Source: Paraburkholderia silvatlantica (GTDB lineage: Bacteria > Pseudomonadota > Gammaproteobacteria > Burkholderiales > Burkholderiaceae). From it: a stretch of DNA of 64,000 bases. Positions 16,255 to 24,903 of the stretch are shown here, one piece after another. Position numbers and translations under genes: made by a program. The notes beneath the pieces were generated by a model that saw only the letters and a list, made by a program, of their open reading frames with translations, did no database searches and was not told the origin of the DNA. The DNA lies in NCBI RefSeq assembly GCF_003096715.1, contig NZ_QEOL01000019.1, forward strand, positions 1-64,000, written 5' to 3'. Position 1 is the stretch's first letter. The number at the start of each line of letters is the position of its first letter.

Positions 16255-17975
16255 ACGGTTCCTCAACACGCACCTTCCGCGCCGCGGTGGTGCAAACGCT
16301 CGCCAGGCTCGGCGACGTCCACGCAAACATCGCACTCGTCGAACGCTACGTCGATGAAGCCGTACGACAGGGTGCGAAGCTGGTCGTGTTCCCGGAATGC
16401 ATGAATTCCGGCTACCTGTTCGATTCCGTCGAACACTGCCGCCAACTGGCTGAGCCGCTCGACGGCGTCTACTGCTCGGCGCTCCGCAATCTATGCCGCC
16501 AGCACGACATATTCATCGCATCGGGCTTCACCGAACGCGGCGAGGACGGACTGGCCTATAACTCAGCCCTACTGTTCAACACGCACGGCGAACTGATCTG
16601 TCACTATCAGAAGCAGTTCCTTGCCACGCATGATCAGAACTGGTTCGAGGTCGGCACGAAGGGCAATCCCGTCGTGGACACGGAACTCGGCCGCATCGGC
16701 CTGCTGATCTGCTTCGACGGACGCATACCCGAGATAGCAAGATGTCTTGCTGCGAAGGGCGCGGAGGTCGTGCTCGACATGGCGAACTTCTTCGCAATGG
16801 ATCAGGCCGAGATGTGGGTGCCCGCGCGTGCCTATGAAAACGGCGTGTGGTTCGTCGCCGCAACGAAAGCGGGCGTCGAGCGCAGCATCTACTATCCGGG
16901 CGGCAGCATGGTCGTTTCACCAGATGGCGACGTGCTCACACGCATTCCCTACGATGCGCACGGAGTCGTATCGGCCGACATCGTGCTCGACGCTCACCGC
17001 GCGGCACGCTGGCCGTTCGGTGGAGACAAATGGCGCGATCGCAGGCCGCACGCGTACCGGCTGCTCACCACACCCTTCCCCGATACGCCACTCGAGACGT
17101 TGCTGGCCGAACCCATCGCGCCCGATGCACATACCACGAAGGTCGCGGCGGTGCAGGCGCACGTCACACGCGAGCATTCACTGGACGAAGCGATGGAGAT
17201 GGTCGAACATGCGTGCCGACTCGGCGTAAAGCTTCTTGCGCTGCCGCTCAACTTCGGTTCACCGGCCTGGTGCCTCAGCGAACAGGCCGCGCGGGAGCAG
17301 GCCATACTTGCGCCGAGCCTGATCGCGCGGCTGTCCGGGATATGCGCACGCTACGACGCGCTGGCTGTCCTGCCCTGCGTTGGCGGCGGACCTGCTGGCG
17401 AGCCGTATCTGGAAGCGGTACTGGTCGGCCCGGATGGGGCGATCGGACGTCAGCGCCAGGTGCATCCGGGACCGCGCGCTGGCACAAGGACGACAGCTGC
17501 GACAAACAGCTTCGCTGTCTTCGACACACGATATGGACGGCTCGGCATACTGGTCGACTATGACGGAATGTTTCCGGAATCGAGCCGCGTGCTCGCGCTG
17601 ATGGGCGCCGAGATCATAGTATGGTGCGCGGCGTGGGAGCACCCCGCACAACGGCGCCTGCTCAGCGTACCCAAAGCAGAGGATAATCGCGTGTACGTTG
17701 TGTGCGCCAACCGAGTCGACGCGCCCTATCCGGGCGGCTCGTTCATCGTGCCGCCAAACGGCTTTCCAAACTGGGACGTGGAGCATGCAGCGGCTCCGTC
17801 GCCTCGCTGGGGCGCCGTGATGCCCGCCTATGCGAATCTTGCGTTCGCGCGTCAGAAGCGCATGATCCCTGGTGTCGACATGGTACGCAACAGGCTCGTT
17901 GATACCTACGAGGTGCTAACCGGCGACGCCCGCGCACATGGACCAACCGCGCCAGGCGCGACGGTACCGGCATGA
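16251..17975 (+). CDS. Two-domain nitrilase-superfamily hydrolase; second domain lacks the catalytic triad
   Basis: The 574-residue protein is about twice the family length. The N-terminal carbon-nitrogen hydrolase domain (~1-285) has the full triad: Glu49 in VVFPECMN, Lys121 in HYQKQFL, Cys154 in LLICFDGRIPE. The C-terminal domain (~300-560) has the same fold markers, but the aligned positions read Leu333 (ALPLNFG), Arg402 (RQRQVHPG) and Asp436 (ILVDYDGMFPE), so it cannot use the standard mechanism. The first domain probably hydrolyses an amide or nitrile to acid and ammonia. The second may be a structural or ligand-sensing partner. The start ATG at 16251 overlaps the binding-protein stop, and the end overlaps the LysR start. 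Confidence 0.85.
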   Translation: MNGSSTRTFRAAVVQTLARLGDVHANIALVERYVDEAVRQGAKLVVFPECMNSGYLFDSVEHCRQLAEPLDGVYCSALRNLCRQHDIFIASGFTERGEDGLAYNSALLFNTHGELICHYQKQFLATHDQNWFEVGTKGNPVVDTELGRIGLLICFDGRIPEIARCLAAKGAEVVLDMANFFAMDQAEMWVPARAYENGVWFVAATKAGVERSIYYPGGSMVVSPDGDVLTRIPYDAHGVVSADIVLDAHRAARWPFGGDKWRDRRPHAYRLLTTPFPDTPLETLLAEPIAPDAHTTKVAAVQAHVTREHSLDEAMEMVEHACRLGVKLLALPLNFGSPAWCLSEQAAREQAILAPSLIARLSGICARYDALAVLPCVGGGPAGEPYLEAVLVGPDGAIGRQRQVHPGPRAGTRTTAATNSFAVFDTRYGRLGILVDYDGMFPESSRVLALMGAEIIVWCAAWEHPAQRRLLSVPKAEDNRVYVVCANRVDAPYPGGSFIVPPNGFPNWDVEHAAAPSPRWGAVMPAYANLAFARQKRMIPGVDMVRNRLVDTYEVLTGDARAHGPTAPGATVPA

Positions 17976-18910
17976 TCGTCGGGAACATCGACCTGCGAAT
18001 GTTACGGGTGTTCCAGGCGGTAGTGGAAGCGGGAGGCTTCTCGAACGCCCAGGTCATCCTGAACGTGAGCCAGTCGACGATCAGCACGCAAATGGCGCAA
18101 CTGGAAACACGACTTGGCGTCACGTTGTGCCATCGCGGTCGGGGTGGCTTCAGCCTCACAGAAGAAGGCGAAGCCTGCTACCGGCACGTCGTCGAACTGT
18201 TCACGGCAATCAATACGTTCCAGACTCACGCGGACGCGTTACGCGGCGAGTTCGACGGCGTGCTGCGCGTTGCGTTCCTTGACAACGTCGTGACCGATCC
18301 CGCGTCGCCGCTACGCGAACTGTTCGCGCGCTTTGTCGGGCTGCCGGGCAACCGCGTCAGGCTCGCGCTTGAGGTACTGGCACCGCAGGACATGGAGCGC
18401 CGCCTGCTTGACCGCAGCCTGGACGTCGCCATCGGCATCTTCTACGGGCGGCTGCCTGAACTGGAATATCGGCCTCTGTACCGAGAGACCGACAGCCTCG
18501 TCTGCGCACGCGGCCATCCGCTTGCCTCAATACGCGAGCCCGGTGCGCTGCGCGCGGCGCTCCCGGCCACCCGCAAGGTCATGCGCGGCTTTCTCGGCTC
18601 GCTCGAATTCGCCCAGCCCGAGTCGCAAGCGCCCTCGTCCGACGCGGTCGTAACGAACGTTGAGGCAGCAGTGCATCTCATCCTCACTGGCGGGTATATC
18701 GGTTTCCTGCCGCGCCATTACTCACGTACCTGGATCGACTGTGGAGAACTCGTTGAACTGCTCCCCTGCCACTTTCTCCGCCACTCAGAGTTCTCTCTTG
18801 TTACGCGCGTGACCGAAATCCGGCAGCGCACCCTCCAGGCCTTCCTGAACTGCGTCGAACCAACATACGACAGCCAGACACCTTCGGCGAAACTCAGGGT
18901 TGCGAACTGA
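17972..18910 (+). CDS. LysR-family transcriptional regulator
   Basis: A 312-residue LysR protein. The winged HTH near the N-terminus (MLRVFQAVVEAGGFSNAQVILNVSQSTISTQMAQLE) is followed by a periplasmic-binding-like effector domain (FDGVLRVAFLDNVV onward). The ATG overlaps the nitrilase stop, so it is translated with the upstream operon. A TATCG-N7-CGATA inverted repeat 7 bases after its stop is a plausible binding site in front of the second transporter operon. The ligand is likely an intermediate of the nitrile pathway. Confidence 0.86.
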   Translation: MIVGNIDLRMLRVFQAVVEAGGFSNAQVILNVSQSTISTQMAQLETRLGVTLCHRGRGGFSLTEEGEACYRHVVELFTAINTFQTHADALRGEFDGVLRVAFLDNVVTDPASPLRELFARFVGLPGNRVRLALEVLAPQDMERRLLDRSLDVAIGIFYGRLPELEYRPLYRETDSLVCARGHPLASIREPGALRAALPATRKVMRGFLGSLEFAQPESQAPSSDAVVTNVEAAVHLILTGGYIGFLPRHYSRTWIDCGELVELLPCHFLRHSEFSLVTRVTEIRQRTLQAFLNCVEPTYDSQTPSAKLRVAN

Positions 18911-18916
18911 CTTCCA

Positions 18917-18933
18917 TATCGCAAATGCCGATA
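18917..18933. promoter_or_regulatory. Putative LysR-type operator
   Basis: TATCG at 18917-18921 and CGATA at 18929-18933 separated by 7 bases, containing the T-N11-A pattern expected for LysR proteins. It sits between the LysR gene and the second transporter gene (start 19039), in a 128-base gap that would otherwise hold only promoter sequence. Confidence 0.45.
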
Positions 18934-19038
18934 CGAACATTGAAACTACACTATTTATCGGTCAATTTTCGCTCGCTACGATCAGCTCCGTCATCCACCA
19001 CTCGTCCATTCTCACGGGCACATAACAAAGGAACTCCG

Positions 19039-20028
19039 ATGTGGAAACTCAATTCCATCCTGCTGTCCCTTACGTTGCTGTTCGGCGCCACCAGCCGCGT
19101 GCAAGCCGAGCCCGCGCTTACCCATGTCAAGGTCGGCCATCTCGTGGCGCTCGACATGGCTCCGCTGTTCGTCGCGAAAGAGAGCGGGTGCTTCGCACAG
19201 AACGGCCTCGCGGTCGACACTGTATTCTTCGCAAATCCCGGCGACAACAATGCCGCGCTTGCGGGTGGCAAAATCGATTTCAGCATCAATCCATTCACAT
19301 TGCCTTTTTTTGCGGCAAACAGCGGCGTGCCGATCCGTGTGATCTCGGCAGCTGGTGGATGGGGAGTGATGGAGGTAATTGCAAGCCACCGGCTGGGCTT
19401 CAAATCATTTTCCGACTTGCAGGCTTACATCAAGGCCGGCAAGCCGAAACTGAAGATTGCGACACTGCAGGGCGACACTCTGGAACTGATCCTCACGAGG
19501 GAATTCGCGCGCTACGGCATCGATAGCAACAGCGTCGATTTCGTCTACTTCAATGATCTGCTCGCGATGGTTGAGGCGTTCCGGTCGGGTCAGGTCGATA
19601 TCCTGAGTCATATCAAGCCCTACACCACCGAGATGGTGGCCACGAAAGGGGCAACCGTATTGACAAACAACGCGCAGGCATGGACCCCTCATACGCCAAA
19701 TACGGTTGTGAGCGTGCTCGACAGCACACTTACCGGACGCCCGCAGGTAGTTCACGCATTCCTGAAAGGTCTCGTCTGCGGCGGCGATCTCATCAATCGC
19801 TCGCCCGAAAAGGCAGTACAACTCCTGCAGAAAGGCAGCTATTTCAGGGTGGCGCCAACAGTTCTGCTCGCGTCGTTCAAGTCAGCGCCTGAACCCATCT
19901 CGTTCGTGCCCGACGTCAACGCAGTCCAGAGCGTAGTTACGGATCTGACGAAGCTCGGTTACATCAAGGGCAACGTCAGCGCGAAAGACATCTTCCGGCT
20001 TGACATGATCGAGTCGATCGGAAAATGA
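19039..20028 (+). CDS. ABC transporter substrate-binding protein (NitT/TauT-type)
   Basis: A 329-residue protein with a signal peptide (MWKLNSILLSLTLLFGATSRVQA). The mature chain has the family pattern VKVGHLVALDMAPLFVAKESGCFAQNGL and ALAGGKIDFSINP. The start at 19039 is preceded by AAAGGA. This is the second importer of the cluster and is not a close copy of the 15271 protein. It may carry a different substrate, for example the parent nitrile versus the amide. Confidence 0.85.
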   Translation: MWKLNSILLSLTLLFGATSRVQAEPALTHVKVGHLVALDMAPLFVAKESGCFAQNGLAVDTVFFANPGDNNAALAGGKIDFSINPFTLPFFAANSGVPIRVISAAGGWGVMEVIASHRLGFKSFSDLQAYIKAGKPKLKIATLQGDTLELILTREFARYGIDSNSVDFVYFNDLLAMVEAFRSGQVDILSHIKPYTTEMVATKGATVLTNNAQAWTPHTPNTVVSVLDSTLTGRPQVVHAFLKGLVCGGDLINRSPEKAVQLLQKGSYFRVAPTVLLASFKSAPEPISFVPDVNAVQSVVTDLTKLGYIKGNVSAKDIFRLDMIESIGK

Positions 20029-20032
20029 CACG

Positions 20033-20836
20033 ATGAAGCGCGACGACAACCGCCCGACGCAGCCCCGATGGTTACCGGCTGCAACGGGCTTGCTCTCGAT
20101 CGGCTCCGTACTGGCGCTGTGGGAATGGGCAGGCCATGACACCAATTCCGCACTCGCGTCCATCCTGCCGCCGCCGAGCCAGTTCCTCGCCACAATTGCA
20201 CAGAGCGGCTTTCGTATCGGACTCGGCTCGCAAGCCGAGTCAGTGTACGCGTCGGTAGCCTCAACATTCGCGCGTGTCTTTGCCGGAATGGCGCTCGCGT
20301 TCATTGCCGCGATCCTGACGGGGGCGTTGCTCAGCCTTTCGCGTTTCGCCACCTGGAGCCTCGGACCAATCCTTCGCCTGCTCGCACCAATCGCTCCGAT
20401 TGCGTGGATTCCTACCGCGATCGTCGTATTCGGCATCGGCAACACGACCGCAGTATTTATTGTATTCATGGGCGTCTATTTCATACTCACACTCGCCACA
20501 CTTGCCGAAATCGAGCGCGTACCTCCGGAATTTCTCACGGTCTCGGGCAACCTCGGTGCGAACGCGATGCAGCGCTGGCTGTGGGTCATCCTCCCGGCAA
20601 TCCTGCCCGGCGTATTTACACTGCTGCGAACAAATTTTATCGCTGCCTGGATGGCCGTCCTTGTGGCCGAAATGGTAGGGCTGCGCGATGGCCTCGGAGC
20701 GATCATCATGATGGGGCGCAACCTGTTCAACAACGACCTCATCATGTTCGGGATGGTGGTAATTGGTTTGTCAGGCTTCGTGGTAGACAGGCTACTCGGC
20801 CTCATCGCCCACCGCATCCTCTGGTGGAGACTCTGA
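20033..20836 (+). CDS. ABC transporter permease (NitT/TauT-type)
   Basis: A 267-residue membrane protein with hydrophobic segments such as GMALAFIAAILTGALLSLS and the coupling loop SGNLGANAMQRWLWVILPAI. The motif LLAPIAPIAWIPTAIVVFGIG is typical of taurine/sulfonate-type permeases. It follows the binding-protein gene after 4 bases and is followed by the ATPase with no gap. Confidence 0.86.
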   Translation: MKRDDNRPTQPRWLPAATGLLSIGSVLALWEWAGHDTNSALASILPPPSQFLATIAQSGFRIGLGSQAESVYASVASTFARVFAGMALAFIAAILTGALLSLSRFATWSLGPILRLLAPIAPIAWIPTAIVVFGIGNTTAVFIVFMGVYFILTLATLAEIERVPPEFLTVSGNLGANAMQRWLWVILPAILPGVFTLLRTNFIAAWMAVLVAEMVGLRDGLGAIIMMGRNLFNNDLIMFGMVVIGLSGFVVDRLLGLIAHRILWWRL

Positions 20837-21595
20837 ATGACGGCGCTCGCACGCAACGCACACGCATTCCGTGTCGAACAGTTGACGGTGCCGTATCAAG
20901 GCGCCAAGCCATTTCCGATCGAGTGCCTCAGCCTCGATCTCCGTGAGGGCGAAATCACATGCATCCTGGGCAAGTCTGGTTGCGGCAAGACGACGTTGCT
21001 CAAGGCGCTAGGCGGGTTCGTGCAGTCTGCAAAGGACGGCGGGGTGCTTTTCCGCGGCCGCTATATCAATGGCCCCACGTCCGACATTGTCATGATCTTC
21101 CAGGACAACAACCTGTTCCCGTGGTTGACCGTGCGGCAAAACGTCGCCTTTGGACTCAAGTTCCGGCCCTCGCCGCCAGAGGGTAGAGGCTTCGCCGTGG
21201 ACAGGATGCTCGAAAACGTCGGGCTCGCGGAGGCGGCACGCGTGTATCCGCACCAACTATCGGGTGGGATGCGGCAACGCGCGGCGATCGCGCGCGCGCT
21301 CGTCGCCGACCCGAAAGTGCTGCTACTCGACGAACCATTCAGTGCGCTAGACATTGGCCTTCGTCGACGGATGCATGTATTGATGCGTGCCTTGTGGGAG
21401 CGCTCGCACAAGACCATGGTGATGGTCACACATAGCATCGAGGAAGCGATCCTGATCGGTCACCGCGTAATTGTGCTGGGAGGACGCCCAGCCCGCGTCC
21501 TGTTCGATGCGGACACGAGCGCGCCGGAAATGAAGGATCGCTATTCGGCAGACTTCCTCGATCTGCAAAAGCTGCTCGAAGCCTTGATCGACTGA
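20837..21595 (+). CDS. ABC transporter ATP-binding protein (NitT/TauT-type)
   Basis: A 252-residue ATPase. Walker A is GKSGCGKTT, the Q-loop is IFQDNNLFPWL, the signature is LSGGMRQR, Walker B is VLLLDEPFSALD, and the H-loop is VTHSIEEA. The ATG directly abuts the permease stop. It completes the second importer of the nitrile cluster. Confidence 0.87.
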   Translation: MTALARNAHAFRVEQLTVPYQGAKPFPIECLSLDLREGEITCILGKSGCGKTTLLKALGGFVQSAKDGGVLFRGRYINGPTSDIVMIFQDNNLFPWLTVRQNVAFGLKFRPSPPEGRGFAVDRMLENVGLAEAARVYPHQLSGGMRQRAAIARALVADPKVLLLDEPFSALDIGLRRRMHVLMRALWERSHKTMVMVTHSIEEAILIGHRVIVLGGRPARVLFDADTSAPEMKDRYSADFLDLQKLLEALID

Positions 21596-21604
21596 GAGAC
21601 GACG

Positions 21605-22300
21605 ATGAACGGCATTCACGACATGGGGGGCCTGCACGGCTTCGGCAAAGTGGACCCGGAGCAGGACGAGCCGGTTTTTCACGCGCGCTGGGAAAGCCGT
21701 GTGTTTTGCATGACCCAGGTGCTCGATACAAAGGGAATCTGGAACCTCGACGAACACCGGCACGAAATCGAATTGATGGACGCCGCCGCTTATCTCACAG
21801 TCGGGTACTACGGCCGCTGGCTCTTCGCAATGGAGCGCCTGCTGACCCGCAAGAACATCGTCGCGCCCGAGGAGATCGAGTTGCGCGTGGCCGAGTATCT
21901 CCATGACGCCTGCTTTCCAACTCCACTTCCCGCCCGGTCGCGCAACTGGCCATTGCAGCCGGCAGCACGGATACGCTGGGGCGCGTGGCGCAAAGAGGCC
22001 ACGGTCAGTCCCCGCTATCAGGTCGGAGACCGCGTACGTGTACGCAACATCCATCCTGAGGGCCATACGCGCGTAACCGCGTATGCACGCGGCAAACGCG
22101 GAACGATCTCGATCGTGAACGGCGAAGCGTGGGTGTTTCCCGACACGCGTGCACATCACCGCGGCGAGAACCTCCAAGCAGTCTACAACGTCCGCTTCGA
22201 CGCGCGTGAACTCTGGGGCGTGCAGGCAGAGGCCGACGCATCCGTCCATATTGATCTGAGCGAGGATCACCTGGAACCCGACCAAGGAGAAACGCCATGA
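21605..22300 (+). CDS. nthB: Nitrile hydratase beta subunit
   Basis: A 231-residue protein with the hallmark N-terminus MNGIHDMGGLHGFGKV, the helical region YYGRWLFAMERLLTRK, and the SH3-like C-terminal domain (YQVGDRVRVRNIHPEGHTRVTAYARGKRG ... YNVRFDARELWG). Nitrile hydratase converts nitriles to amides with a low-spin Co(III) or Fe(III) site held by the alpha subunit; beta completes the pocket. The order beta-alpha-accessory is typical of cobalt enzymes. Its stop overlaps the alpha start by 4 bases. Confidence 0.93.
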   Translation: MNGIHDMGGLHGFGKVDPEQDEPVFHARWESRVFCMTQVLDTKGIWNLDEHRHEIELMDAAAYLTVGYYGRWLFAMERLLTRKNIVAPEEIELRVAEYLHDACFPTPLPARSRNWPLQPAARIRWGAWRKEATVSPRYQVGDRVRVRNIHPEGHTRVTAYARGKRGTISIVNGEAWVFPDTRAHHRGENLQAVYNVRFDARELWGVQAEADASVHIDLSEDHLEPDQGETP

Positions 22301-22887
22301 CGCATCGACCGACGGATAAGCCCTGGCAAGCTGTCCGCACCGAAGCCATCGAAAGCCTGCTCAACGAGCTCGGCGTACTTCAGTCCACGCGCGTCGACGA
22401 AATCGTTCGGCACTACGAGCAAACCGTGGGCCCCAGGAACGGAGCGCGCGTAGTCGCAAAGGCCTGGACCGACCCGGCGTACAAGGCCAGACTGCTCGCT
22501 GACGGTCTCGCCGCCTGCGCGGAACTTGGCATTGGCGGCCCCGAAACCGAGAAGCTGCACGTGGTCGAAAATACGTCTTTCATTCACAACGTTGTCGTAT
22601 GTACGCTGTGCTCGTGCTATCCGTGGCCGATCCTCGGCCTGCCACCGGCGTGGTACAAATCGAGCGCCTACCGTTCGAGAATGGTCAGGGAGCCGCGCCG
22701 CCTGCTCGCAGAAATGGGGCTGACGCTGGCCGCCGATGTGGAGATTCGCGTGTGGGACTCGGTTTCGGAAATACGCTATCTCGTGCTGCCGTGCCGCCCG
22801 CCCGGCACCGAATCACTCGACGAAGACTCGCTCGCTGCGCTGGTCACGCGCGACGCCATGATCGGCGTAGCCAGGGTCCTCTCATGA
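22297..22887 (+). CDS. nthA: Nitrile hydratase alpha subunit, cobalt type
   Basis: A 196-residue alpha subunit. The metal-binding claw is VCTLCSC, with Cys102, Cys105, Ser106 and Cys107. Thr after the first Cys marks the cobalt class; iron enzymes have Ser there. The flanking YPWPILGLPPAWYKSSAYRSR and the WDSVSEIRYLVLP segment are also family-typical. The start overlaps the beta stop and has AAGGAGA upstream. It catalyses hydration of R-CN to R-CONH2; the cysteines must be oxidised to sulfenic and sulfinic acids, usually with the help of the downstream activator. Confidence 0.94.
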   Translation: MTHRPTDKPWQAVRTEAIESLLNELGVLQSTRVDEIVRHYEQTVGPRNGARVVAKAWTDPAYKARLLADGLAACAELGIGGPETEKLHVVENTSFIHNVVVCTLCSCYPWPILGLPPAWYKSSAYRSRMVREPRRLLAEMGLTLAADVEIRVWDSVSEIRYLVLPCRPPGTESLDEDSLAALVTRDAMIGVARVLS

Positions 22888-23342
22888 CGCGCCCGCTAGC
22901 GCCGCTGCCAACACCACCAAGGACACTCCCGATGAACCTCGTAGACACCGCTGCATACAATTCGCTCACGGACCCGCTTCGGCTCGACGGTCTCGCGTTT
23001 CCGACCCCCTGGTCCGCCCGGGCGTTCGGCATCGTGCTTACGGCTGCGCAGTGCGGGCTCTTTTCGCTAAACGAGTTCCAGCAGGCGCTAATCGTGGAGA
23101 TCGCCGACTTCGAACAACGGGTCGGCCCCGTAGAGGCAGAAGACGTGTACTACTCGCGCTGGGTAAATGCATTGAAACGCGTACTCTCGCTTCGGGGGCT
23201 GGTGCACGAACCCTCGTTGCTCGCCGCCGAACAGGCCATTCGCGATGCACGTGCCGCGCATCCGCACCCGCACCATCACGCACCCGATGATGACCCGGTT
23301 CAGAACACTCCGAGCCCGATCTTCCGGGAGATAGGTCAATGA
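22884..23342 (+). CDS. Nitrile hydratase accessory/activator protein (P14K-like)
   Basis: A 152-residue protein with the activator signature FPTPWSARAFGIVLTAAQCGLF followed by SLNEFQQALIVEI and YYSRWVNALKRVL, resembling the beta-subunit N-terminal half. Such proteins (P14K, NhlE-like) deliver cobalt and assist cysteine oxidation by subunit swapping. The C-terminal tail is His-rich (HPHPHHHAP), fitting metal handling. The start overlaps the alpha stop and the end overlaps the next start, so the four genes are tightly coupled. Confidence 0.85.
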   Translation: MTRPLAPLPTPPRTLPMNLVDTAAYNSLTDPLRLDGLAFPTPWSARAFGIVLTAAQCGLFSLNEFQQALIVEIADFEQRVGPVEAEDVYYSRWVNALKRVLSLRGLVHEPSLLAAEQAIRDARAAHPHPHHHAPDDDPVQNTPSPIFREIGQ

Positions 23343-24028
23343 TCGTGCGAGCAACGCCTTACAATTTCCCGATAACCGGGTCTCTCGATCCCCAGTTGAC
23401 GGCGCTAGTCGTTATCGATATGCAGCGCGACTTCTGCGATCCGCTCGGTTACATGGGCACGCGCGGCGGCGATGTCACCGCCACTATGGCAATCGTGCCA
23501 CGTATCCAGCAGGTGCGCGATTGCGCCGCTGCCGCCGGTCTCACGATTATCCACACGCGCGAAGGGCACCGGCCAGACCTTTCCGACCTGCCTGAGAACA
23601 AACGCTTGAAGACCGCTCGTGCCGGCGCGGAAATCGGCAGTCGCGGCCCGCTTGGTCGCCTCCTTGTTCGTGGAGAATCGGGCTGGGAGTTTATTCCCGA
23701 GCTAGAACCACGTCCCGGGGAAATCGTCATAGACAAGCCCGGCACCGGCGCGTTCTACGGCACCGACCTGCATCATGTGCTCGCGACATCAGGGATACAG
23801 AATCTGGTCCTGGTTGGAGTGACGACAGGCGTATGCGTCACGTCGACGGCGCGCGAGGCTAGCGATCGCGGATTAAACGTCCTCGTGATCTCGGACTGCT
23901 GCGCGGAGCCTGACCCGCTCGAGCACGAAATGGCCATACGTCTGCTACAGATCGAGGGCGGGTATATTGCAACGATCGCGTCCACAGTGGACTTCGTCGC
24001 AAGCGTAAATACTTTGGCACAAAGCTAG
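23339..24028 (+). CDS. Isochorismatase-fold cysteine hydrolase (amidohydrolase, RutB/biuret-hydrolase-like)
   Basis: A 229-residue protein with the Asp-Lys-Cys triad of the isochorismatase-like hydrolases: Asp27 in VVIDMQRDF, Lys133 in VIDKPGTGAF and Cys166 in GVTTGVCVTS. Relatives cleave ureidoacrylate, biuret, triuret or nicotinamide. Its place after nitrile hydratase, where an amidase-signature enzyme normally sits, suggests it hydrolyses the amide made by the hydratase to acid and ammonia. It is the last gene of the cluster. Confidence 0.85.
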   Translation: MIVRATPYNFPITGSLDPQLTALVVIDMQRDFCDPLGYMGTRGGDVTATMAIVPRIQQVRDCAAAAGLTIIHTREGHRPDLSDLPENKRLKTARAGAEIGSRGPLGRLLVRGESGWEFIPELEPRPGEIVIDKPGTGAFYGTDLHHVLATSGIQNLVLVGVTTGVCVTSTAREASDRGLNVLVISDCCAEPDPLEHEMAIRLLQIEGGYIATIASTVDFVASVNTLAQS

Positions 24029-24411
24029 CCTTCGTGTTGATCAGGTCAGAGGCAACCCGCCGGCGGAGGGTTCCCGAACACCCTGAAAAACGAACGGATC
24101 CATGCCAGCCTCGATCACTCGCATTGGGAACCGATAGCCGGCTTGTTCGAGCGCATCGAAGCATTGTGTAATCGTAATCGCCATGATCCGTTACATGTCA
24201 ATCCACAGCGTCTTCGCGCCCGGTTCGCCATCGCTCTTGCGCCGCAGAAACCCGCCCAGTGACGCGGCCAACTCTGGACATGTCCTGCCCAGACGCATGA
24301 GCCGTGCGATACCCCACGATACGACCATGGCCGCGTCGGGCAAGCCGGCAAATGTCGCCGTAGGGCGGGACCGAAGCAGACGTCCTCACAACCGAAGGCT
24401 GGACAAGGACT
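24029..24411. other. Intergenic region after the nitrile cluster
   Basis: About 380 bases between the isochorismatase-fold gene (plus) and a small minus-strand gene. Open frames here are short and have composition unlike the neighbours. I see no convincing terminator or RNA gene. Confidence 0.4.
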
Positions 24412-24621
24412 TCAAGTGAAACGATAAATTGCAGTCCAGATCCGCTCAGGCGGATTGCCAACGAACTGCCGATGCATGACCACGCCGCAATGGCGACAAC
24501 GGTAGTGTTCGATTGCCAACGTACCTTCGCACTCACCGATGCCGATCAATGTCATTCCACTGGTACAGGACCGGTCAGCGGAACAGCCATTGAGGCTGGC
24601 GCAATCATTGCAAAGTTCCAT
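24412..24621 (-). CDS. Small cysteine-rich zinc-ribbon-like protein (69 aa)
   Basis: A reading of 69 residues starting MELCNDCASLNGCSADRSC. It contains CxxC at 4-7 and a second CRHCG knuckle after a beta-hairpin-like stretch (EHYRCRHCGVVMHRQF), so it could bind zinc. The C-terminus is basic and aromatic (IWTAIYRF). The even cysteine spacing and ordered hydrophobic pattern suggest a real gene, although no strong ribosome-binding site is visible and the start is uncertain. Function unknown. Confidence 0.5.
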   Translation of the reverse strand: MELCNDCASLNGCSADRSCTSGMTLIGIGECEGTLAIEHYRCRHCGVVMHRQFVGNPPERIWTAIYRFT

Positions 24622-24903
24622 AATGACATAGCATTCGACTTGCACTGAAACGGATGGCAGTACTGCAGAAAATGCATAGAACCGGCGCTCCCTGCTGTCA
24701 CAGCTTCCGCAGATAGCCGGAACTTGCTGAATGTTGAATCTGCGCAGACGGGGCTGGGCCTGCGTACTGACTGCATGTGCAGCAAAGAAGGACAGTCCGC
24801 AACTGGAGCCGTGTTGACGCCAAAAGAAAAACACGGTAAGAGTGGTTGATTATAAATCGCAAAATTCCGGTCGCAACATCCCAACGGTCCCGAAAGGAGT
24901 GCA

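Noticed and set aside
21605..22887. Thiocyanate hydrolase instead of nitrile hydratase
   Set aside because: The beta gene encodes one full-length subunit with both halves and the classical MNGIHDMGG start. Thiocyanate hydrolase splits this region over two genes.
24198..24536. Minus-strand open frame of 112 codons after the nitrile cluster
   Set aside because: No family pattern or ribosome-binding site, and it overlaps the better-supported Cys-rich small gene.
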